From Agapetus fuscipes (taxonomy: Eukaryota; Arthropoda; Insecta; Trichoptera; Glossosomatidae), in the NCBI GenBank assembly GCA_951799405.1, contig OX637344.1, positions 372,001 to 436,000 of the forward strand: a DNA stretch of 64,000 nucleotides. Reading direction: 5' to 3'. A program made the translations under genes and the position numbers. This document shows positions 40,740 to 52,652 of the stretch, piece by piece (position 1 is the stretch's first letter; every line of letters starts with the position of its first letter). The notes beneath the pieces are model-generated. The model saw only the letters and a list, made by a program, of their open reading frames with translations, had not been told where the DNA came from and ran no database searches.

Positions 40740-41100
40740 TCTAATTTAAACAAAAAGAGTCGCTAAGAATGGATGTGAGAAATTTATATTGGACAAGTAT
40801 TTTCGCTACCTTTGTAGCAGGTTGAACTTGGGAAAAGTGGAAGGCTTTGAAAATTTATGCGGGACGCGCTCACTCTCAAATCTCGGCAATCTGAAAGTCG
40901 GGCAGCATCCCGGCGAGCAAACCGCACAATATTCAACTTCCGAACAGAATTCCAACAAGCTCCTTCTACCATGCCTTCACTATTTACTACCTTTTCTTTC
41001 TGCTTTCTTTTTTGTACTTTCTGTATTGTTTGTTCGTGAAAACAATGTCGTGGGATTTTATTGTAAGCGGAAAACTTTGTTCGTAATTTAAATTTTATTG
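40740..41100. other. Unassigned, relatively GC-rich block
   Basis: 40850-40990 is more GC-rich than its surroundings and open on both strands (for example 40789-41091 plus). No domain or convincing splice sites are seen. Confidence 0.3.
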
Positions 41101-41102
41101 TG

Positions 41103-41290
41103 GATCTATAATCTAAGTTGCAGCGATGTGTTAACATTTTAGATTCATAATAAATCCATTCCTACAAACATACATACAACTGAACTGATGTGCCCTGAAA
41201 CTTTTGACAACATTCCCTTTTCTCTTTGAGTAAGTGAACGATTTTTTACAGTATGTGTGGCCAGCCTCACACCAACCTATAGGTGAAGGA
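41103..41290 (-). repeat. LINE-A 3' end, shortened copy
   Basis: Begins 'tctataatctaagttgcag' and ends 'caacctataggtgaagga'. It has an internal deletion. Confidence 0.7.
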
Positions 41291-41349
41291 ATTTTCTGTA
41301 GGAGGTTTAAAATTGTCGATCTGAACTATTTTATACACGAAATGAGTGA

Positions 41350-41475
41350 CATATAGGCCGATTTGCTAGGGAAAAGGCATGCAAATATTTAGTTATTGGT
41401 TGATACAGATGGCAGTCCCATACAAGACCAACGTTTCCTCGCCGAGAAAAATTTTCAGAACGTTGCACAACCATA
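41350..41475 (+). repeat. Repeat F copy
   Basis: It has 'tttgctagggaaaaggca', 'gatggcagtcccatacaaga' and 'cgtttcctcgccgag'. Confidence 0.6.
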
Positions 41476-41529
41476 GTTACAAGATAATGGGGAAGAAAAC
41501 GCAACTTTACAAAATAACTCGCCAAAAAT

Positions 41530-41862
41530 ACGCAACTAAGCTACACATATAGTGCAACTTCTTGCCGCGTTATCCCCGCGAAGGGATCGCATATGGCGAG
41601 TAAACCTATTTATTTTAACAGGTAAGGAGGCCGGCCGTACGCCAACCACTTCAGTGAAGTGGGAGGTTTCCCAGCTCCCGAGGGGGCTGGTACTCATTTC
41701 TTGTGAAGGCTGAGTAAACCTTTCCGGTTTTATTTAAGATTTGAAATAAACACCGAAACGGGAAATCATTTCTGACACCCTCGGCCTCGGCGGGATTCGA
41801 ATCCGAGCTGTCGGCATAGAATGCAAGCACTCTACCAACTGAGCGATCGACCGGACTCAAAT
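41530..41862 (-). repeat. SINE-C, near full-length
   Basis: From 'cgcaactaagctacacatat' to 'actgagcgatcgaccgg'. The B box reads 'cgggattcgaatccg' on the plus strand. Confidence 0.85.
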
Positions 41863-42497
41863 TTACTTATTTTTATAAATGTCATATATATATAACCTCT
41901 ATTTATTTTGATAATTCTTACCTTTCTTTTACTTAGCGATGTCTGCCAAAATTTTGAATAAAATTTCAAAGTGGAAAATTAAATCAACGCCCAATACAAC
42001 GGTCGCATAATTCTTATTTGGAGGGCGGACTTTCTAAGAGCTCTAAGCCTTTGTCAAATCACAGCTCGTGCTCTCCGCACAAAATGCTGATCCGGAACAA
42101 AGAGGTTCGAAAGCGGAATTACTTTTGGTCCAGCGGATGACTTGTGTTCAGGCAATGTACCACGAGGAAAATCAATAGAAGGGATGAAGGTTTTCCCTCT
42201 AGAAAGTGTGTCTGTGAGTTATTTTTGAAGCAGACGCTGAAGACAGTTTAATCGGTGGAATTTCTGGTAAGAATTATGTTAATGTGCTGGAATTATGCCT
42301 TTTTTTTTTTTAATTCTTTTTATGAAGATTACATGAGTAAAAACGCTTGAAAAAGAACTTAATCATTTTCATGAAAAATGTTCTAAGGGCTGAATATTAA
42401 GAAGGGCTAAATATTAAGATGGGCTGAATATTAAGAAGAGCTTAATATTAAGAAGGGCTGATTGATTTTTAGATTTTTTTAAGTTACGCGCCATCAT
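41863..42497. other. Unassigned, with a 17-18 bp minisatellite
   Basis: About five copies of 'gggctgaatattaagaa'-like units lie at 42386-42465. The rest has no recognised feature. Confidence 0.5.
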
Positions 42498-42806
42498 GCT
42501 CCGGTCAATGGCTCACTTGGTAGAGTGCTTGCATTCCATGCCGAGAGCTCGGGTTTGGATTCCACTGCAGGTGTCAACTTCAAAAACTGTAAATAATGTA
42601 CTGGCAAGGTTTACTCAGCTTTCACAAGAAATGAGAACTAGCCCCCTCGGTAGCTGGGAAACTCCGACTTCAACTGAAGTGGATGGCGTAAGGCCAGCTC
42701 CCTTATCAGTAATATTAAATAGTTTATACTCGCCACATGCGAAACCTTTCGGGAAGAACGTGGCAAGAAGTTACACTATGTGTGTAGCTTAGTTGCGTTG
42801 CGTGTT
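42498..42806 (+). repeat. SINE-C, near full-length
   Basis: The head reads 'ccggtcaatggctcacttgg' and the copy ends '...gtgtagcttagttgcgtt'. Confidence 0.85.
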
Positions 42807-43449
42807 GAAAATAACATGACGTGATAACATATAAATTAAAAAAACAACACACATACCCCTAAACTTTTTAGTTTATTTTTTCTTATTTGTATTTAAATCT
42901 TGGTTTTGGTAATTAACGAGTCTTTAAAACATGTGATGAATACACTTTATTCTATTTTTAAGTGTTAATTTATTTACACAGTGAAAGTCCATTGGTATTT
43001 TTTATCCAATTGAATTTCTTAATTCTCTTTGCATTTCCTGAATTACAAGTATATATTTTTAGCTCGCATCTTTTCAATCCATTTGTTAAATACTCACACA
43101 ACAAACATCGTAAAAACTACAAAAAAATCTTCCCAACAATTTTTCACTACTCACTTTCCCTGTGTTAACAACGCTACACAGTAATCCGCAACGGGGCTAG
43201 TTTCATCCCTTACATTCTGTTCAGTATCGCCCACATCGTTCCGCTCGCTTTTTCGCAGACATTTGCATATCACTTAGAAAGCTCATCATTCCAAAAATCT
43301 GCCCACAGCTAGGGGAAGTACCGAACTTCAAGTATAAAACTTTACGAGTTTACTAAGCCAGAGCGTTGACCAAAAAATGTACCAAAATTATTATTAGGCA
43401 ATTTTTTAGTGTCTATATAATATATTTTTTAGATAAACGCTATGGTTGA

Positions 43450-44123
43450 CCGGTTGAGACCGGTCCGTAGTCCAGTTCGTAAATGGAAGGTTGTGGGTTT
43501 GAATCCCGGTGGAGCACAAAAAATATAGCGTTTATATTTTTAAATTTTCTCTTCGGTGGGTTGAAAAATTCATAAAAACTTTACCAATGCCCGGTCACCA
43601 AAAGATCCATCCAACCTTAAAGCAACTGGGTCTTGCTCGAAAATTCAAGCTCGTAAAAAGTCCGGTCAATAACTCAGTAAGTAGAATGCTTGCATTCCAT
43701 TCCGAGAGTAAGGTTTCGAATCCCACCAAGGGTATTTCCTTGACTTATAGGTTGGTATGAGGCTGACCACCCATACTGTAAAAAATGGTTCACTTTGCCA
43801 ATGTCACCCCTGTTTCAGGGAAGGTCGGCAAAAGTTGTGGGGCTTATGTTCATTTGAGGTTTGGATTTTATTTGTAAGTACACATTCAGCATTTGTAAGC
43901 GCGAACTACACTTGTTGGTTTGTGGGCATACATCTGAGAGCTTTAAATGAATATATCATTGCAACTTAGATTATAGATTATAGTATCAGAAATGATGGAT
44001 GAATGAAAATCGGCTCCATTGCCTGTAAAAATAAATAGGTTCCTCTCGCCACATGCAAAACCTTCCGGGGATAACGCGGCAAGAAGTTCCACTACATGTG
44101 TAGCTTAGTTGCGTTGTGTTTCG
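43450..44123 (+). repeat. B-C dimeric SINE with 18-bp target duplication
   Basis: SINE-B (43459-43655) runs into SINE-C ('gtaaaaagtccggtcaataa'). SINE-C is interrupted by LINE-A at 43736-43982 and resumes to 'gtagcttagttgcgttgtg'. Confidence 0.8.
43736..43982 (+). repeat. LINE-A inserted in SINE-C
   Basis: Flanked by GTAT (43732-43735 and 43983-43986). The body is nearly identical to 19660-19890 and 48690-48930. Confidence 0.8.
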
Positions 44124-44874
44124 GATAAACGCTATGGTTGAGTTTGAACGTAAAGTTGTGTACTTACGGAAAGTACTGGAGGGATGGAACCACTAAACAC
44201 AGCAGTACTAATGCCCGTTTTCACCGACTCCTTCTAAACCGTCACCTAGCTAAAAGTATTTAAATATAAGAGACTCTTTAAACGGGTACCTAGCACCGTT
44301 GAGTTTCACGAGTCAAACTGTCACCCACAGAGCACAGAGTAGGGTAAATAGAGGCGCCACTCCTGCGTTGAGCATAAGTACCTAACATAGATTATAGTAA
44401 CTTGTGCTGCCACCTGCTGCGACCAGAAGGCAACGTTACCACGATTCATACTATATATACCTACCTGTATGATACCTATATACATATTGTTATTATTATG
44501 CCTGTATTATTATCGGTATATTATTATTTACTTCATATTATTATTCAAGGACACTCTGTAATTCAAAATCAAACCATTTTTTTTATATTTCTTAAAGATT
44601 TATTAACGTAGGTATATATTTACAAAACAATATTATTTCAAAACATGATAAATATCTTATAAAATATTACCATAACTTGGTTTCATCATTCCTCAATACT
44701 GTCTTAATTGAATGCTGAGCATGCAAATTGCTAGGACAAAGCCAAATACTTGAAAATTTAAAGCCGCCACCAAGAAAGTAGCCCTTTTTGATTTTATACA
44801 ACCATTATTGAGAAATGATTACCGAACACAATGTCAACACACGAATTCACAACGACAAAACTGTATCGTCACTT

Positions 44875-45010
44875 GTCACCCAGCCGAGTTTCTAGGATAA
44901 AGGCAGATATTTTATTATTGGTTGCTAACGACGGCAGTCCCAGACAAGGCTAATACATTTTGCTGTCGAGAAAACATTTCAAATTCAAAAATGTTCGAGA
45001 GTCCATGTCA
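44875..45010 (+). repeat. Repeat F copy
   Basis: It has 'cccagccgagtttctagg', 'ttggttgctaacgacggcag' and 'ttcaaattcaaaaatgt'. Confidence 0.55.
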
Positions 45011-46207
45011 CATAACCTCACCATACGTAGCTACAAAAATGTACATTTTCACGCGAGTGATAACTCATATTAATTATACAAGCGGATCAACGAAAAAATA
45101 CGATGATAATAAAGTTAATTAAGCGTGATTTCGTAACATGAATACAAAATAAAAATCACTTAAACTTTGACAGCACGGACGGCGTCACTAAAAATTTCAA
45201 CTGAAGAATGGGTGGCCCTACGCCCAGATCAAGTGTTTTAATAATTATTTCCAAAAAAGTATTTTTTTGTGTTACGAAAATAAAAAGTAACGTATTATTT
45301 TGCTTCAATATATACAAAGTAGATGTTTGAAATAAAACGAACATTTCTATATTGTCAGATTTGTAAAATAATGTATCATGCGTTTTTACAAAGGCTATCA
45401 CTCATTCTGTTTTTAACAGGCTCGTGCCCGTAAAAAATCATACTCTATGGTAACTTATGTTTCATCGGGAACCGGCTGTTCAATATGACTCAGCCCGGCA
45501 TGCCACCTGTCACCTAAAAATCGGCCACCTAGCTAGGAGCCTGTTTAGCAAACCACTAGTGTTGTGAAACTCGATTTTTGTAAATTCGAAATGTATTTTA
45601 TGGTTTATAAAATAATATACACATTTCAAATAAAAACAACACATGAATATTTGATGTTTATAATAATATCTAACATTTACGCTGCAAATATTATTTGTTA
45701 ATTGAATTTTTATCTTTACAATGGTGTGTACATAGTATATTTTGATATGCACACACTATAAAAAAAAGCGTAATGTTGCAAGGTTGCCGGCTTGTAGTCT
45801 GCAGATGCATTCAGATGCGGTTTTGTTTTTGTTGACAATTCACTTTCGACATGTAAAATCGGCATTTTCAAATATACGGCGGTCACCATCAATTATCAAA
45901 TTAAAGAAGAAACATGGTTCTACTTTTTAGAGGCTGACCGCGAGAAACTTGTTCAATCCTGCTACATGGGGCTACATTTACGCCTCTCACGTCTGTCACA
46001 GATATCAGCTGATGGCTTACAGTGGCATAAAATTGTAATGCCTCTAATCAGTTATCCCCGTGTGTCACTGAATTGTTTCTGTACAAAACAATAAGTAACA
46101 ATCCATCTGAAGGATATCATAAGGCCTGTGATATGACAAATTTATGGTAGGTACCTATAAACATGGGTCAATGTAAAAGATCGATGTTTTTTAAATACGT
46201 AAAAAAT

Positions 46208-46483
46208 TCATGGACGATAATAGTTATTCCACAACATCTTTACCAAAACTATATGTGTAGGTACAGCTCTGTTGTCCGAAAATATAAAAATTACTACAAT
46301 TTTATCCAGCAAGGAGCTACATGATTTTATTTTTGACAGCCGATATCCGCACCAAAAATCGATGTCATTCTTATCGACATTTTTTTTACCTTTCTCAAAA
46401 TTTTTTGGACGTAGATAAGTCCTAGCAACTTCTATATCCTCAAGAGTTTCTAAAAAAACAAGGATATCGGCGTCCATATCCAC
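46208..46483 (-). pseudogene. Harbinger-type transposase N-terminal fragment
   Basis: 91 codons: MDMDADILVFLETLEDIEVA, RTYLRPKNFEK, then IDFWCGYRLSKIKSCSSLLD. The pattern 'NPFE...F...FRLSK.T...LLD' is typical upstream of the DDE domain in HARBI1/Harbinger proteins; here it reads KNFE...FWCGYRLSK. No catalytic residues are present in this piece. Confidence 0.5.
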
Positions 46484-46879
46484 TTATTTGCAGTTTAAAC
46501 ATGACATAACCTCACTGACAGGCCGCTAAAGTGTCCTTTAGCGTAAGAGACAGTTTAGGGAGCGGAATATCGGGCTCGCAAATATAAGAAGTTCTTAGCG
46601 AGTTAAGAGGTTCTTAAATGCTGGTGAAAACAAAACTGGTACCTAAATATTTTTAAACAGCACTTTATCTTTAAATATTCTTGGTGAAAACGGGCATTAT
46701 ATTCCTAATTTTGGAACGTGTTTCAGTCCCTACGAGTTTTATATAATCTTTCTGTCGGCACGAGAAACTTCAGTGCCACGCTTTTTCTATCGTCTACGCC
46801 TCTACGCCTCTACGACCTACGCAGATATTTTACACGGAGCAATAAGGATTTCGTTGAGCGTAGCAATCCCTAGCTGTTT

Positions 46880-47043
46880 ACGAGGGTTCAGTTCTCCAAG
46901 TATAAAACATTACGTTTAAACTCAAGTATAACGTAAGCCAAAAAATGTACGGAAACTTGTCAAACTTTATAGTGAATGTTTTGGTTTCCCTATACTTTTT
47001 GGTTGAGTTTAACGTAGAGTGTTATACTTGGTAAATAGAGTCA
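46880..47043. mobile_element. MITE-E copy
   Basis: Palindromic: 'caagtataaaacattacgtt' near the left end and 'aacgtagagtgttatacttg' at the right, with 'ccaaaaaatgtacggaaact' inside. Confidence 0.65.
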
Positions 47044-47407
47044 ACTGTAGCTTACGTTTGGCTGAGATATTTTGATAAATATTTCCATTTTAAGCCTTGT
47101 ATTAACCTTGATTTTAAACGTTTAATTTAGCAACGAATTCTGGGAATTGGAAGTAAATATTTTTGCTTATGACCAAAGCAATTTATTATTGTATTTTTCA
47201 TTTCGTAGTATTTTTTTTCAGAGCTGTTTCATAATTGTAAAAATATTTTTTTATTCTTAGAGTAAATTTTTGGTAGATTTACAGGAGTGCTTATTTTATT
47301 ATAAATACTGTTTATAATAAAACAGTTTATTTTGTTCTCTTTAAATTTCAATGAGACAGAAAAACTGGAAAAATAATCGCATTTAATATCAACTCCTTTG
47401 GAAGTAT

Positions 47408-47897
47408 AATGCAACTAAGCTACACATAAAGTGTAACTTCTTGTCTGCGCTATCCCCGAAGGGGTCGCATGTGGCGATTCGGGACCTACTTATTTTTACG
47501 GGTAAGGGGGCCGGCCTCACACCAACCACTTTCAATTGAAGTGGGGGTTTCCCAGCTCCCGGGGGGGCTGGTTTTCATTTCTTGTGAAGGCTGAGTAAGC
47601 CTTGATATCGAACCTTTGGTCTCGGCATGGAATGCAAGCAATTCACTAATTGAGCTATCGACCTTTTTACGAGCTTGGTCGTTGCGTTACAGAGCGCCAA
47701 TTCCCAAGCAATATCCAGTTGCTGTAAGGCTGGATGGACCTTTGGTGACCGATCATTGGTAAAGGTTTATGAATTTTTCAATCCAGCAAAGAGCAAATTT
47801 GAAAATATAAATGGTATTTTTTTTGTGCTCCGCCGGGATTTGAACCCACAACCTTTCATTCAGAGTCCGAAGTGTTACCACTGAACTACGGACCGGT
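47408..47897 (-). repeat. B-C dimeric SINE
   Basis: SINE-C (47408-47664) and SINE-B (47668-47897) share the junction 'gacctttttacgagcttgg'. Confidence 0.8.
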
Positions 47898-48013
47898 GCG
47901 TAATAATATAAATATGAGATCTTGTCTCATGTTTGAATTGTGTACATGTTTAATTTTAAGAGTTAATTTGTCTGATGATAGCCTGTGATAAACTTTGTCA
48001 CCCTTTACAATAC

Positions 48014-48438
48014 TTAGGCCCGGTATTTTGAAGTATCGTAATGTTAACTAAAATGCAATTTTAGTTAAATCATCATAATATTTCACTCACCGAATTTCGG
48101 CAGTAAATATTTAGTAACTTTAACTTTCGATTTTCAAGATGGCGGCGCTTCACTGACAGCAGCTGTTCTTTTTTAATGTAAGGATACATCAAAATTGTTG
48201 CAAACTGAACGTTTTTTATGTCGTTTTCTAGCTTAATGAAGGTTAGGCATATGATTTTTATGAATAGTTGTTTGTTTTAAAGCTTTTGAATGGCATTTTA
48301 ATTATTTCCAAGATTTGTGGGCGTGGCTTCATACTTCGGCAATGTTCGGTTTTAGTTAACTCGAGATAGAGTATTTTGAATACAAGTTCAAGTAATAGTT
48401 AACTAAAATATAACTACACTTCAATATACCGGGCCTTA
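48014..48438. mobile_element. MITE-J, about 425 bp
   Basis: Inverted ends TTAGGCCCGGTATTTTGAAG and CTTCAATATACCGGGCCTTA. Inner 'gttaactaaaat'/'ttagttaactcg' blocks are also inverted. It is noncoding. Confidence 0.65.
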
Positions 48439-48511
48439 CAGAACTTTTACATAAATACAAATGTAAGTTAACAATGTTAACAATTAATGATCAACACTAA
48501 AAAATATTACA

Positions 48512-48935
48512 AATGTAAGAAGTATGCAAGGACAGGAAGAAGTGGCGGCTAATCTGCAATGTTGATTTCTAATGTTGGTGTATTCATTTGCTACATTTTT
48601 TGCATAGGAAATTTTTTACTTTTTTTGTATAGATTTCTTTGTAAGGTTTTGTTCTTTTTTATATTGAAATGTAATTTATTATTCATATTCCTTGACTTAT
48701 AGGTTGGTATGAGGCTGACCACCCATACTGTAAAAAATGGTTCACTTTGCCAATGTCACCCCTGTTTCAGGGAAGGTCGGCAAAAGTTGTGGGGCTTATG
48801 TTCATTTGAGGTTTGGATTTTATTTGTAAGTACACATTCAGCATTTGTAAGCGCGAACTACACTTGTTGGTTAGTGGGCATACATCTGAGAGCTTTAAAT
48901 GAATATATCCTTGCAACTTAGATTATAGATTATTA
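48512..48935 (+). repeat. LINE-A, longer copy with ORF end
   Basis: It contains the C-terminal block 'tgcaaggacaggaagaagtg', the spacer 'gttggtgtattcatttgct' and the full 3' block. Confidence 0.8.
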
Positions 48936-49129
48936 TTATAAGTGACTGTATTCAGAGAAATATTATATTTAACGTGTGATACCACATTATACTTTCATTA
49001 TCTATCAATAACAATTCAATTTAATTTTGCTGGCACAATTTAAACGTGTTTTATCTCCACACACGCCGCGACAGATCCTGAAACGATCCTTAAAATGTAT
49101 AACACTTATCGTGTTACCTCAAGCATCGC

Positions 49130-49240
49130 GTTTTCTCAAAAATGTACTGAATCTAAAACGCTCTCAAAGTGTGTTGATTTACTTTCTACACATTTTGGGT
49201 AAACTCTATGTTGGAGTTTAAACGTGAAGTTGGATACTCG
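49130..49240. repeat. MITE-E copy, diverged
   Basis: It has 'cgctctcaaagtgtgttgat' and 'gttggagtttaaacgtgaag', followed by 'ggatactcgg'. Confidence 0.5.
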
Positions 49241-49534
49241 GGGTGCAGAAGCGGCAAAATAAAGCGAAGTTATTGCTTTGCGAATCAATAACGATTCACA
49301 TGAGGGCGGGAAAAGTTTTTCTCGCGTTCGCGGTTTATTTGATTGAAAGTTTGTTTGTACTCGAAAGGCAAATGGATTTTTGAAACTCTTTTCTAGCGTA
49401 TCATTGATGGAAGGATTAAAAACAGAAACTGGGTAAAAAGTTTTTTCCACCAGAGAGAAAATCAATCAATGAAATTTTCATTAGTGATTTAAAAAGGTCA
49501 GAAATCTGCATTAATTCTTTATTATTATTATTGT

Positions 49535-50360
49535 GAAAGTTAAGGTACAAAATTATGTAATGGGATGGTTGGGGCATGTGAAAAGAATTAATAATGATGG
49601 ACTCATCATCATCCTTTAAAAAGGCAGAGCCTTGTTGTATCAGCCATCTGTCTCTGTCTGCTGCCATCCTCTTGAGATGTGAATAGGAGGAGACATCCAT
49701 GAGCCGCTTCAAATCCTTGAAGTATGAAGTTCTTGGGTGACCTCTTGTGCGTTGTCCTAAGATTTTGCCTTCAAAGATGTTGCTAAGAAAGGTGCTATGT
49801 CTGATTGAGTGCCCTATTAGCTTGGCTTTCCTCTTTAAAATATGATTTATCAGCTCTCTTCTTTCTTCTACGTCCCGCAACACCTTTTCGTTGGACTTCT
49901 TTTCGACCCATGATGTCTTGGGCATTTGCCTCCATGTCCACATCTCGAATGTCTCCAGGTGGTCTTTTTCGTATTTTTGGAATGTCCAGGTTTCGCTACC
50001 ATACAGTAAAATGCTCCAAATAAAAGCTTTTATGAATTTCTTCCTTGTTTCCATTTTTAAATGATTGTTTGTAAAAAGTTTGTATTTTTTCATGAATGCT
50101 TACTTGGTTAGCATTAAATGATAGACTAACAAAATATATATACATAGGAAAGTGTGGCAGGAAAAAGAGGGAAGGGACGACCGACAAAAGTATGGAATGA
50201 TCAGATTGAGGACATTGTGAAATAATGGGATATACAAAGTGAACGTAAAAGAAGAAAATGCATGAAAAAGGTGATGGATATGATTGAATTGAAAGAGGTA
50301 TGTCAGGATAGGAAGAAATGGAGGCATCTCTGCAGAGGCTCTGGCCATCCCTAGCGGAAT
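49535..50360 (+). pseudogene. LINE C-terminus (plus) split by a second LINE (minus)
   Basis: The plus-strand pieces read VMGWLGHVKRI (about 49558-49590) and, after the insertion, GKRGKGRPTKVWNDQIEDIV and DRKKWRHLCRGSGHP (50160-50355). They are parts of one LINE C-terminal region interrupted at about 49590-50115. Confidence 0.6.
49590..50115 (-). pseudogene. RTE-like LINE C-terminal fragment
   Basis: The minus frame reads YGSETWTFQKYEKDHLETFE, MWTWRQMPKTSWVEKKSNEK, ERRELINHILKRKAKLIGHS and DRDRWLIQQG. YGSETW...FEMW...W is the usual C-terminal pattern of endonuclease/RT LINEs of RTE-like type. It is inserted in the opposite direction into another LINE fragment. Confidence 0.7.
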
Positions 50361-50807
50361 GGTGACAGAGTTACAGTATTATTTTTGATGAATTGTCCCC
50401 TAAGGGCTTGTTTATCTTATTTCCATCAGAGGTAATTTCACATGAGCAACGTAAAAAAACATTGGTTGGAAAAAAGCTCTAAAATGAGGAATACTGTTCT
50501 CAGATTTGATTCAAAGACTTCCAGTTTAGAAAACTCTTATTTTTACTAAACTATCAACCAGTACCCTCAATAAATTTACATGATAATTTTCCCACAAGCA
50601 TAAATCTTCAATATATAAAACAAAACATCGTTTAGGCACATAATATATGGTTTCAATCCAATCCAATTTGTTCAAATCTGTTAGCATTTCACACAGGCCT
50701 AAATACACTAGGGTCTTGTTCCTCAGTAGAACCTCTTAGGAGCCTTTAATAGTAACAGCTACCCTTCGCTGAGCTTGAAGGGCTCTTGTCGCTTTCGTAG
50801 CGATCAG

Positions 50808-50965
50808 TGCCTCAAGTATGACATTTAACGTGTAAACTCAAGCCTAGCGTTTACCACAAAATGTATTGGATTTACAAAAAAAGCTCTCTTGTGAATGTTT
50901 TAGTTTTCATATATTATTGAAAAGCTACGGTTGAGTTAAGTCGTAGACCATAAACTGTAGAGAAT
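50808..50965. mobile_element. MITE-E copy
   Basis: Palindromic: 'caagtatgacatttaacgtg', 'ccacaaaatgtattgg' and 'aaaagctacggttgagttaa'. Confidence 0.6.
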
Positions 50966-51717
50966 AGTTTAAGCATATTATCTCTATACAGGCTTACCAT
51001 ACATTCCGATTTCAGTGCCTTTGTTTTTTAATCTTCAATTTTTTGTTTTGTTTTTTCATTGTCCTGAAAACCTTTATACATATTTGTACATTACGTACAT
51101 ACATTTTTATACTGCACTTCAGCTAAATATTAAAGTTTTCAAGAGAATTTAAATAATTTTATATGGCAGTTGTCATTCAAAATAAGCTCTTTGCAAACCA
51201 ATTTTATAACTTAAGCATTTATGCAAACTTGTATAAACAAACAGTGTTTGGTAATGTTTATTTGTCTTTTCTAAAGTTACCATTTCTGTCTCGGCTTAAA
51301 ATATCAAAATTATGGTAATCCTACCTCTCTAGTTAAGACCTTCGAGTCCAAGGTCCTCGCTTGGGACAAGGACAAGTATGAGAAAGAGGGAGAGGAAGAG
51401 AGAGAGAGCTTAAGGTCGTCTTACTCTTTTGACCCCGGCTTTGAGTTTTCGCGCGGATTTTGAGAAAACGGAAGAGAAAACCAAGTTAATTAAATGTTTC
51501 GCATGTTTTCATCTCACAATTTAACGCAAGAAAAAATATATTTGTGTTAATGTTAAAAATACTCAACGTAAGTAAATTAAGTGTATATTTTTATGTACAA
51601 TTTTTGCTTTTTATTGGCAATTAAGAAAATCGCTGCCAACAGCTAAAATTTTCCCATTGTGTTAAAGAAATATTTGCATTTTCCTTTTAAAACATTGAAG
51701 ACTTTTTATTACTTCAT
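50966..51717. other. Unassigned AT-rich stretch with a purine-rich run
   Basis: 51360-51410 is a GA-rich run ('agaaagagggagaggaagag'). No gene was recognised. Confidence 0.35.
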
Positions 51718-51908
51718 AGCCAATGTCACCCCTGTTTCAGGGAATGTCGGCAAGAGTTGCAGGGCTTATGTTCATTTGAGGTTTGGATTTTATTTGTAAG
51801 TACACAATCAGCATTTGTAAGCGCGAACTACACGTGTTTGTTTGTGAGCATACATCTGAGAGCTTTGCATGAGTATATTTTTGCAACTTAGATTATAGAT
51901 TATAGATA
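51718..51908 (+). repeat. LINE-A 3' end, 5'-truncated
   Basis: From 'gccaatgtcacccctgtttc' to 'ttagattatagattatag'. Confidence 0.8.
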
Positions 51909-52019
51909 GCCGGGGGAGAAAGAATAGGAATGATTTTTTTTTGTTTATTTTATATTTTATGGGACAATTTTAACTCTTTATCATTTATTTATCATTCAAG
52001 GGTTTGGCTTATTTCCAAG

Positions 52020-52652
52020 TCTGGTCGATAGCTCAATTGGTATAGTGCTTGCATTCCATACCGAAAGTTTCGGTTCGCATCCCACCGAGGGTGTCAGAAA
52101 TGATTTCTCGTTTCGGTGTTTATTTCAAACCTCAAAATAAAATACCGACAATGCCTTCGCAGGAAATACATAACAGCGCCTTCGGGAACTGGGAAACCCC
52201 CACTGTAACTGAAATGGTTGGCGTAAAGCCGGCGTCTTTACCTGTACAAATATTAATTTTCACTTTCCGGTTGACTCGCCACATGCGATCTCTTGTGAAA
52301 ATCCCATGCGAACGCAACGCAACTAACGCAACTAAGCTACACATATAGTGTAACTTCTTGCCGCGTTATCCCCGAAGGGGTCGCATGTGGCGAGTTGAAC
52401 CTATTTATTTTTACAGGTAAGGGGGCCGGCCTTACGCCAACCACTTCAGTTGAAGTGGGGGTTTCCCAGCTCCCGAGGGGGCTGGTACTCATTTCTTGTG
52501 AAGGCTGAGTAAACCTTGCCGGTATTTTTATTATAGGGTTTGAAATAAACACCGAAATAGGAAATCATTTCTGACACCCTCCTCGGTGGGATTCGAACCC
52601 GAGCTCACGGGGTAGAATGCAAGCACTCTACCAACTGAGCTATCGACCGGTT
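52020..52652. repeat. Tail-to-tail pair of SINE-C copies
   Basis: The plus copy (52020-52330) and minus copy (52315-52652) meet at 'aacgcaactaacgcaactaa'. The pair makes a palindrome of about 630 bp. Confidence 0.8.

Larger units (their letters stand above)
43325..44170. mobile_element. MITE-E hosting a B-C dimer that hosts LINE-A
   Basis: The MITE-E arms ('caagtataaaactttacgag' near 43334; 'gagtttgaacgtaaagttgt' near 44140) are separated by the dimer at 43450-44123. The dimer is flanked by the 18-bp duplication GATAAACGCTATGGTTGA (43432-43449 and 44124-44141). Confidence 0.75.
44209..46699. mobile_element. Harbinger-like DNA transposon remnant
   Basis: Inverted ends TAATGCCCGTTTTCACC (44209) and GGTGAAAACGGGCATTA (46683-46699) enclose 2.5 kb. 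The enclosed frame at 46208-46483 resembles the start of a PIF/Harbinger transposase. The DDE domain was not found, so the element looks decayed. The two ends could also belong to separate MITEs. Confidence 0.5.

Noticed and set aside
40789..41137. Overlapping frames in both strands as a host exon
   Set aside because: No domain, no convincing splice pair, and both strands are open, which GC-richer sequence gives by chance.
43657..43730. tRNA-like 'gatagctcagttggtagaa' type sequence as a real tRNA
   Set aside because: It is the SINE-C head and leads into the SINE body instead of a 3' acceptor stem.
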